From the NCBI GenBank assembly GCA_029859385.1, contig JAOUDF010000025.1:1-19858 (forward strand): DNA of 19,858 bases. The letters are read 5' to 3'. Shown here piece by piece: positions 14,284 to 19,858 of the stretch; within the stretch, counting starts at the first letter, position 1, and each line of letters starts with the position of its first letter. A model generated the notes under the pieces. The model ran no database searches. It worked only from the letters and a program-made list of their open reading frames with translations, and had not been told where the DNA came from. The position numbers and the translations under genes are program-made. The DNA comes from Nitrospirota bacterium (GTDB taxonomy: Bacteria > Nitrospirota > JAOUDF01).

Positions 14284-15663
14284 ATGAAACAGAGACTTAC
14301 GATCCTTCTCATGCTTCTCTACGCAGGGCCGGCACTTGCCGATGGTCCACCCGCCCCCAAATCGTCTCTATGCCCGCTCTCTGACACTTTCAAGGTTACG
14401 GCCGAAATGAAGGATCAGATCGCCAAAGGTATCCCCCAACTACCTAAGGAACCGACTTCAAAAACTGCTTTTTCGCTGGAGGATTGCATAACTATTGCAC
14501 TCAGCAACCATCAGCGGCTGACTTCGGGATATAACAGCATCGCGGCAAGCCTTGCCCGGGTCGAGGCAGCCCAAGCCCCCTACTATCCGGAGGTTTCGCT
14601 CAACGCCGAGTACAACCGCAGTTATACGGCAACCGCCAGCTTCCGGGGCGGCAATACCGAATTCTACAAGGTCTACGGTACCCTCAGTCAGACCATATAT
14701 GATTTTGGCCGCAGGGGGAATTCGCTGGACGCCGCCCGCTCGGCCGTGGACATTGAAAAGGCGGCCCTCGCGACGACGCGCACTGACGTGGTCTACACTG
14801 TAAAGGAGGCCTATTATCAGGTCCTCTCCTCCAGGGAGGTGGTGAAGGCCAGCGAAGAGGCCGTAACCCTGGCGGAGGCAAACCTGAATCAGGCCAAAGC
14901 CCACTTTGAGGCAGGCACCAAGGCCCGATTTGACGTCACCAAGGCCGAGGTCGACATGCAGGATGCAAAGATCAGCCTGGTTAAATCCCAATACGTGGTG
15001 GAAGGGGCGATGATGACCCTGAAGAACCGGATGTTCATCCCCTACGGCACGGCCATCGACATCAACCAACCGGCGCCGCTCTCCCCTTACGAGGAAAATG
15101 TGGACAAACTGGTAGCCGAGGCCGTGGACAAGCGTCCTGAATCCAAGGAGATGGAGGCTAAAATCAAACAGACCGAGTTCCAGCTCAGGTCGGCGAAGAG
15201 CGACTTCTTTCCCACCCTGGGTCTGAACGCCAACTACGGTTTCCAGGATTATGAGAGGGGATTGGCCGACACCAACAGGAACTGGAACGTCGGAGTGGCG
15301 CTCAGGGTACCGGTCTTCGAGGGGTTTATCACCAAGGCCAAGGTGTCGGAAAATCTGGCTTCGCTGAACAACTTCCGGTCCCAGCTTGTCACGTTAAAAC
15401 AGGACATCGGCCTCGAAGTGATCAAGAATTTCCTGGCCATGAAAGATGCCGAGGCCCGTTTGACCATCACCTCGGAGAAGATCCGCATGGCCCGCGAGCA
15501 GCTTGAAATCGCCCAGGGAAGGTACGAGGCGGGGGTCGGCATATTGCTGGAGGTCACCGATGCCCGGGTTGCGCTGACAACTGCCCGGACCGAGAACATA
15601 CAGACACAGAACGAATACTATATCAATCGTGCCAAGCTGGACAAGTCGCTGGGAAGGGAGTAA
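14284..15663 (+). CDS. TolC-like outer-membrane efflux channel
   Basis: This 459-residue protein has a signal peptide (residues 1-19, ending ALA) and two repeated OEP domains rich in long helices and short strands, as in TolC. Typical signatures are FSLEDCITIALSNH at the start of the first domain and VGVALRVPVFEG in the second. It should trimerise in the outer membrane with a periplasmic helical tunnel. AAGGAG lies 8 nt before the ATG. The gene sits exactly between the two ABC exporter sets of the operon, 12 nt after the first permease and 6 nt before the MacA-like gene, so it probably serves both. Confidence 0.95.
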   Translation: MKQRLTILLMLLYAGPALADGPPAPKSSLCPLSDTFKVTAEMKDQIAKGIPQLPKEPTSKTAFSLEDCITIALSNHQRLTSGYNSIAASLARVEAAQAPYYPEVSLNAEYNRSYTATASFRGGNTEFYKVYGTLSQTIYDFGRRGNSLDAARSAVDIEKAALATTRTDVVYTVKEAYYQVLSSREVVKASEEAVTLAEANLNQAKAHFEAGTKARFDVTKAEVDMQDAKISLVKSQYVVEGAMMTLKNRMFIPYGTAIDINQPAPLSPYEENVDKLVAEAVDKRPESKEMEAKIKQTEFQLRSAKSDFFPTLGLNANYGFQDYERGLADTNRNWNVGVALRVPVFEGFITKAKVSENLASLNNFRSQLVTLKQDIGLEVIKNFLAMKDAEARLTITSEKIRMAREQLEIAQGRYEAGVGILLEVTDARVALTTARTENIQTQNEYYINRAKLDKSLGRE

Positions 15664-15669
15664 GCGGAC

Positions 15670-16989
15670 ATGAAGAACATCTACAAGATTCTGCCGGCCG
15701 TACTGGTCCTCGTTGCCGCCGGAGGAGGATACTGGTGGTATCAGTCTTCCAGAGTCAACGACAAGCCGGTCCTCAGCACCGTAAAAGTGGAGCGTGGAGA
15801 GATATCTTCCTCCATTTCTTCCACCGGCAAACTTGACGCAGCGGTTTTTGTCAACGTCGGCAGCCAGATATCGGGTACCGTCGAGAAGCTGTTCGTCGAT
15901 TTCAACTCGCCGGTAAAGGCAGGCCAGATTATCGCGCAGCTCGACCGGGAGACCCTTGAAGCCGCCATGCGTCAGGCCAGGGCCAATGTGAGTTCCGCCA
16001 AGGCCCGGCTGGCCCAGGCCAAATCCCAGGCTGCCCTGGAAGAGACAAAAATATCCACCGATATTGCCCAGCGCAAGGCGAGCCTGAACAAAGCCGAGGC
16101 CGACTGGCAAAGGCTCGCCGAGCTCCATGGCAAAGGGTATATCTCTGCCCAGGAACTGGACGTGGCGAAAGAAACCGTTGCCGTTGCAAGGGCCCAGTAT
16201 GAGGCAGCCCTGGGGAGTGAGATAAACAGGGAGGTACGGGAGAGCGACATCGCCGCTGCAAAGGCCGCCGTGGAGCAGACCGAAGCGGCACTCCACCAGG
16301 CCCAGGCCAACCTCGACCATACCATCATCCGCTCCCCCATCGACGGTATCGTCATCTCCCGCAACGTGGACGAAGGGCAAACCGTCGCCGCCAGCCTTCA
16401 GACCCCGACCCTCTTCGTTATCGGCGACCTCTCAAAAATGAAGGTCAACATCTCCGTCGACGAGGCCGACATCGGGCAGGTGAAAGTGGGACAGGATGCC
16501 GAATTCACCGTCGACGCATTCCCCGAGCGCCCCTTCAAGGGGAAGGTGGCGGAGATATACCGCGCCCCGACAGTGGTGCAGAATGTCGTCACCTACAACA
16601 CCATCCTCGTGATCAATAACAGAGAAGGCCTCCTCATGCCGGGGATGACCGCCAACGTATCCGTGATCACAGCGAAGAAGGAAGGGATCCTGCTGGTTCC
16701 CAACAGCGCGCTGCGGGTCAAGATGCCGGTGATATCCGACAAACCTCAGGCGAGCAGCAATGGCGGCGGGAAGCCCGAAGGGAAGGGTGCCCGGGGCAAA
16801 GCGGTATGGATAATGAAGGGGATGGCACCCGAGCGTGTCCCGGTCACGACGGGGATCAGCGACAGCAATCGCACCGAGATCCTGAACGGTGAAGTCAAGG
16901 AAGGCGACAATGTGGTTGTCGCTGACGGCAAGGCAGCCAGAGGGAGTTCATCTCCCCGCTCGCCCTTGAGCTTTGGAGGAAGGCATTGA
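15670..16989 (+). CDS. MacA-like periplasmic adaptor protein
   Basis: This 439-residue adaptor has an N-terminal membrane anchor (about 6-24). The lipoyl halves are around 55-92 and 218-245 (IRSPIDGIVISRNVDEGQTV), with a long coiled-coil hairpin between them. Beta-barrel and membrane-proximal domains follow; a Gly/Lys-rich stretch at about 358-376 is an unusual insertion in the C-terminal part. AAGGAG lies 9 nt before the ATG, inside the end of the channel gene. Its stop overlaps the TTG start of the ATPase, so it is co-translated with the MacB-like parts. MacAB pumps export macrolides, peptides or siderophores in other bacteria; the substrate here is unknown. Confidence 0.93.
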   Translation: MKNIYKILPAVLVLVAAGGGYWWYQSSRVNDKPVLSTVKVERGEISSSISSTGKLDAAVFVNVGSQISGTVEKLFVDFNSPVKAGQIIAQLDRETLEAAMRQARANVSSAKARLAQAKSQAALEETKISTDIAQRKASLNKAEADWQRLAELHGKGYISAQELDVAKETVAVARAQYEAALGSEINREVRESDIAAAKAAVEQTEAALHQAQANLDHTIIRSPIDGIVISRNVDEGQTVAASLQTPTLFVIGDLSKMKVNISVDEADIGQVKVGQDAEFTVDAFPERPFKGKVAEIYRAPTVVQNVVTYNTILVINNREGLLMPGMTANVSVITAKKEGILLVPNSALRVKMPVISDKPQASSNGGGKPEGKGARGKAVWIMKGMAPERVPVTTGISDSNRTEILNGEVKEGDNVVVADGKAARGSSSPRSPLSFGGRH

Positions 16990-17663
16990 TAGAGGTCAAA
17001 GGGCTTGCCAAGGTCTACGACATGGGCGAGGTCAAGGTGGAGGCCCTCAAGGGGATCAACCTCCGCATTGGCGCGGGAGAGTTCGTGACGGTCATGGGGT
17101 CATCCGGCTCGGGCAAGTCGACCTTCATGAACATCGTCGGGTGCCTCGACCGCCCCACGGCGGGTCAATACCTGCTGGACGGTCAGGATGTGAGCAGCCT
17201 CTCAAAGAACGAAAGGGCTCACATCAGAAACCGGAAGATCGGCTTCATCTTTCAGAATTTCAACCTGCTGGGCCGCACCCCTGCTGTGGAGAACGTGGAG
17301 CTGCCCATGGTCTATGCCGGTGTCGGCGCACGTCAACGCAGAGAGCGGGCCATGGAAGCCCTTCGACTGGTCGGATTGGAGGGACGGGAAAACCACTTCA
17401 GCACCCAGCTTTCCGGAGGCCAGCAGCAGCGGGTCGCCATTGCCCGCGCCCTGGTGAACGACCCGCCGATCCTTCTGGCCGACGAACCCACCGGCAACCT
17501 TGACAGCGTCACCAGCCACGAGATCATGGATTTTCTGCGAGGGCTCAACCGCGACAAAGGCCTTACCATCCTCATGGTAACCCATGAGTCGGATATCGCC
17601 GCCTACGGGAAGCGGACCATCCATTTCAAGGACGGACTCATTCTGGAGGACCTGACAACATGA
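16986..17663 (+). CDS. MacB-like ABC ATPase (stand-alone domain)
   Basis: This 225-residue ATPase has Walker A GSSGSGKST at 38-46, Q-loop Gln90, signature LSGGQ at 142-146, Walker B ILLADEP at 162-168 and switch His200, all intact. It is of the MacB/LolD class. The start is TTG at 16986: GGAGG lies 6 nt upstream, the peptide from there begins MIEVKGLAKVY as in the family, and no ATG fits. The TTGA overlap with the adaptor stop and the ATGA overlap with the permease start show tight coupling. In E. coli this domain is fused to its permease; here it is a separate gene. Confidence 0.95.
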   Translation: MIEVKGLAKVYDMGEVKVEALKGINLRIGAGEFVTVMGSSGSGKSTFMNIVGCLDRPTAGQYLLDGQDVSSLSKNERAHIRNRKIGFIFQNFNLLGRTPAVENVELPMVYAGVGARQRRERAMEALRLVGLEGRENHFSTQLSGGQQQRVAIARALVNDPPILLADEPTGNLDSVTSHEIMDFLRGLNRDKGLTILMVTHESDIAAYGKRTIHFKDGLILEDLTT

Positions 17664-18871
17664 ACTTCATGACAACCTCCAGGACCGCTCTTCGGGCACT
17701 GCGACAGAACAAGATGCGGACAGGCCTTACCATGCTGGGGATCATCATCGGCGTGGCAGCGGTGATCACCATGACCGCCGTGGGCGAAGGTGCGCGCCGC
17801 GCCCTCGCCAAGGAGATTTCGAGCCTGGGCAGCAATATCCTTCGGGTCTACCCAGGCACCGGGCGAAGCGAGGGCGTCCGGTCGGGCGACCTCACGACCC
17901 TGCAGGAAGAAGATATTGCCGCCATCGGCGCAGAAATCCCCGAAGTGGAAGCCGCCGCCCCCATCGCCCGGGACAACACACTGGCCATCTACGGCAACAC
18001 CAACTGGTTTACCGCCATCGTCGGCTCCACCAATGCTTTCCTGAAGGCAAGGGACTGGGAGGTGGCCGAGGGGCGCAATTTCTATCCGCAGGAAGAGGAA
18101 GGGTCAGCCAAGGTCTGCGTCATAGGCCAGACCGTGCGCGACAACCTCTTCTTTGGCGAGGACCCTCTGGGCAAGACCATCCGCATCAAGAAGATACCCT
18201 TCATTATCGTCGGTGTACTGGAGAAGAAAGGGCAATCACCCATCGGGCGCGATCAGGACGACATGGTGCTCGTCCCCCTCCACACCGTCCAGCGGAAACT
18301 TCTCGGGATTACCCATGTGACCGACTCATGGATCAAGGTACGACAGGCTTCAGACCTTGCTGCCGCCCAGGAAAAGATCGGGGCATTGCTGCGCCAGCGT
18401 CATCGTATTCCCGCCAACAGGGAAGATGACTTCGTCGTGCGCAACCTCACGGAGATTCTCAACAAGGCCGAGGAAACAAGCCGGATAATGGCCATATTAC
18501 TGGGGAGCGTTGCTGCCGTGTCGCTGCTGGTAGGCGGCATCGGCATCATGAACATCATGCTGGTATCGGTAACGGAACGAACCAGGGAGATCGGGGTAAG
18601 AATGGCGGTGGGAGCCAAGGAGAGCGATATCTCATCCCAGTTTTTGATCGAGGCGGTGGCCATTTCCCTCATCGGGGGGTTTGTCGGCACCCTCCTCGGG
18701 ATAGGTGCGAGCCAGGCAATTACTACATTTTTCAGGTGGGAAACCTTCGTCAGTTTTCAGGCCATCCTGCTGGCCTTTGCGTTTTCCGCCGGTATCGGCA
18801 TATTCTTTGGCCTCTACCCCGCCCGAAAGGCAGCCAGGCTCGACCCGATAGAGGCACTCAGGTACGAGTGA
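17660..18871 (+). CDS. MacB-like FtsX-family permease (stand-alone)
   Basis: This 403-residue protein has one N-terminal helix (about 22-43), a large MacB-type periplasmic domain, and three C-terminal helices in the FtsX domain (about 275-395). The C-terminus PARKAARLDPIEALRYE is the hallmark of MacB/LolC-type permeases. It shares ATGA with the end of the ATPase gene; GGAGG lies 10 nt upstream. These permeases do not carry substrate through the membrane but push it from the periplasm into the TolC channel by mechanotransmission. It is the last gene of the operon and meets the convergent cyclic-nucleotide gene after 6 nt. Confidence 0.95.
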   Translation: MNFMTTSRTALRALRQNKMRTGLTMLGIIIGVAAVITMTAVGEGARRALAKEISSLGSNILRVYPGTGRSEGVRSGDLTTLQEEDIAAIGAEIPEVEAAAPIARDNTLAIYGNTNWFTAIVGSTNAFLKARDWEVAEGRNFYPQEEEGSAKVCVIGQTVRDNLFFGEDPLGKTIRIKKIPFIIVGVLEKKGQSPIGRDQDDMVLVPLHTVQRKLLGITHVTDSWIKVRQASDLAAAQEKIGALLRQRHRIPANREDDFVVRNLTEILNKAEETSRIMAILLGSVAAVSLLVGGIGIMNIMLVSVTERTREIGVRMAVGAKESDISSQFLIEAVAISLIGGFVGTLLGIGASQAITTFFRWETFVSFQAILLAFAFSAGIGIFFGLYPARKAARLDPIEALRYE

Positions 18872-18877
18872 CCGATT

Positions 18878-19393
18878 TCATCCCGTCTCTTCAACCCGTA
18901 TCTCGACAGGCCCGGTAACGGAGCGCGGCTTCACCGTCGACCCCATGACCATCTTGTTCATCCGGTCAAGACGTTCGGCCAATTTCTCGATGATCTTGTC
19001 TTTTATCTTTTCGCGGATCTCGGGACTGAGGGTTATCAACAATGAATTATCAACCAGGATGGCGATTGATTCCTCGTCAGCCGTCACCGTTGCCGTCCTG
19101 GCCGACTGGGTAAGAAACGATATCTCGCCAAAAAAATCCTCCGGCTTGAGCGTGGCGAGATGCACGGAGCCATGGTCCCGAGTAACACTCACCTGGCCGG
19201 AGATAAGAATGAAGAAGGTCGATTCGACTTTGCCTTCGTGCGTGATTACCTCACCCTTGTCAAAGATGCAGAAATGCTGGTGATACCCGACCAGCTTTTC
19301 TTTTTCAGGCAAGGTAAACCTCTTGAAAAAGCTGAGCCGGTTAATAATTTCGAGCGCCATATCGCGGTTCAGCGTTCGCCCCTTCATCCTCAT
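18878..19393 (-). CDS. Stand-alone cyclic-nucleotide-binding domain protein
   Basis: This 171-residue protein consists of one CRP-type cNMP-binding beta-roll (about 15-120), a helical segment (125-148) and a short tail. The phosphate-binding cassette is intact: FGE at 88-90 and Arg99-Thr100 in SARTATV, the residues that bind the sugar-phosphate of cAMP in CRP. There is no DNA-binding domain, membrane segment or signal peptide, so it should act by protein contact. AAGGAG lies 9 nt before the ATG at 19393. It is divergent from a CHASE2 gene, and CHASE2 sensors are often fused to adenylate cyclases, so a cAMP signalling pair is possible. It converges on the permease gene with no visible terminator between them. 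Confidence 0.9.
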   Translation of the reverse strand: MRMKGRTLNRDMALEIINRLSFFKRFTLPEKEKLVGYHQHFCIFDKGEVITHEGKVESTFFILISGQVSVTRDHGSVHLATLKPEDFFGEISFLTQSARTATVTADEESIAILVDNSLLITLSPEIREKIKDKIIEKLAERLDRMNKMVMGSTVKPRSVTGPVEIRVEETG

Positions 19394-19424
19394 CGCGCTG
19401 TTCTCCTTAGTGGTTAATTATCGG

Positions 19425-19541
19425 ATATCCCCAGGCAAGAGTAATACATAAAGAATATCGTCTCTTGAGCCGGTTTACATAAGTCGACAAGGCCCGGCAT
19501 GCTTTCTCGGAAATCTGGCGAAGATTGCGCACTGGGGATAT
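19425..19541. promoter_or_regulatory. Shared 10-bp element in both divergent upstream regions
   Basis: ATATCCCCAG (19425-19434) and its exact inverse CTGGGGATAT (19532-19541) face outwards in the 209-nt gap. Read in the direction of each gene, both copies are CTGGGGATAT just after a TTGC. The left copy lies upstream of a GATAAT (19422-19417) for the minus gene, the right copy inside a candidate plus-strand promoter. A common regulator of both genes is inferred. Confidence 0.4.
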
Positions 19542-19553
19542 ACTTGAGATATT
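19525..19553 (+). promoter_or_regulatory. Candidate promoter of the CHASE2 gene
   Basis: TTGCGC (19525-19530), a 17-nt spacer and GATATT (19548-19553) make a moderate sigma-70 promoter about 50 nt upstream of the ATG. The shared element CTGGGGATAT lies in the spacer, where a MerR-like activator or a repressor could act. Confidence 0.35.
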
Positions 19554-19602
19554 CGGCCCACGACAAAATGACGGTAGAGTCCAAACCGACCGAGAGAGCC
19601 TG

Positions 19603-19858
19603 ATGAAAAGAAAAGGCATCATTTTCCATATACTCGAGCCTGTTCTGCGGCGTGCTTCACGGTTTATCGCCTACCGGCTGAGAAACCGCTTCTACATCAT
19701 CCTTGCCGTCCTGTTCTCCATAGTTGCCATTCTGGACACCGCCTTCTTCCATGTCACCGCCGACATGAAGCAGAAGACCTTCGACCTCATGATCCGACAC
19801 CGGATCGTAACCCCTCTGCCCGACCACGACATTGTCATCGTCGACATCAACGAGGCCA
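19603..19858 (+). CDS. CHASE2-domain sensor protein, N-terminal part (runs off the right edge)
   Basis: The frame from ATG 19603 stays open to the window end (85 codons). A basic N-terminus is followed by a membrane helix at about 30-52. Then comes the start of a CHASE2 extracellular sensor: TFDLMIRHRIVTPLPDHD, then IVIVDINEA, which is the family's opening pattern. CHASE2 is usually followed by more membrane helices and an output domain such as adenylate cyclase, GGDEF, kinase or phosphatase; that part lies outside the window. GAGAGAG 4 nt upstream may be the ribosome site. An 11-codon frame (19568-19603) ends in TGATG at the start codon. The divergent cNMP-binding gene suggests, but does not prove, a cyclase output. 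Confidence 0.8.
   Translation, partial: MKRKGIIFHILEPVLRRASRFIAYRLRNRFYIILAVLFSIVAILDTAFFHVTADMKQKTFDLMIRHRIVTPLPDHDIVIVDINEA

Noticed and set aside
19414..19629. 71-codon minus-strand frames between the cNMP gene and the CHASE2 gene
   Set aside because: No good ribosome site, no recognisable sequence, and the frames overlap the CHASE2 start and both candidate promoters.
1..19858. CRISPR array, tRNA, rRNA or insertion sequence
   Set aside because: I saw no regularly spaced direct repeats, no tRNA- or rRNA-like sequence, and no transposase or integrase frame anywhere in the window.

Overview
The window reads as a chromosomal segment of a Gram-negative, GC-rich, cytochrome-rich anaerobe. It contains 26 CxxCH-type plus one CX4CH-type... 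in total 32 haem c motifs spread over three multihaem c-type cytochromes (8, 5 and 19), three b-type membrane cytochromes, a CHASE2-type sensor start and a TolC-type efflux operon. This mix is typical of Desulfuromonadales/Geobacter-like bacteria, but that placement is inference from gene style; no rRNA or species marker is present. The 32 motifs are 31 CxxCH and one CX4CH.

Left part, minus strand (1-4690). An unrecognised gene runs off the left edge (from 248). Next comes a two-gene cytochrome operon: a five-helix membrane cytochrome b with two stacked-haem His pairs (1733-1164), followed after 1 nt by a membrane-anchored eight-haem cytochrome c (1162-419). Two strong hairpins (1842-1900) separate it from a pair of secreted M16 peptidase subunits, one catalytic (4690-3338) and one without the zinc motif but with the R/Y substrate motif (3274-1934).

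Middle, plus strand (4830-10362). nth (endonuclease III) has a promoter so close to its ATG that the mRNA may be leaderless. It is followed by a b-c-c-b electron-transfer cluster: b561-type cytochrome, five-haem lipoprotein, 19-haem periplasmic cytochrome made of three-haem repeats, and a second FdnI-like cytochrome b. A His-rich SmbP-like periplasmic protein follows, probably with its own promoter. The 19-haem protein and the eight-haem protein of the left operon share one recognisable haem module, so the two loci look related. The likely job is moving electrons between the quinone pool and periplasmic haem chains; no porin is present, so an outer-membrane conduit is not shown.

Right part, plus strand (10533-18871). 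A TetR regulator with a near-perfect 20-bp operator starts a tightly packed efflux operon. It encodes a YbhG-like membrane-fusion protein, a single ABC ATPase, an ABC-2 permease, a TolC-like channel, a MacA-like fusion protein, and MacB split into separate ATPase and permease genes. Two different ABC exporters thus appear to share one outer-membrane channel. At the right edge a stand-alone cyclic-nucleotide-binding protein (minus) is divergent from a CHASE2-domain gene that runs off the window; both upstream regions carry the same 10-bp element.
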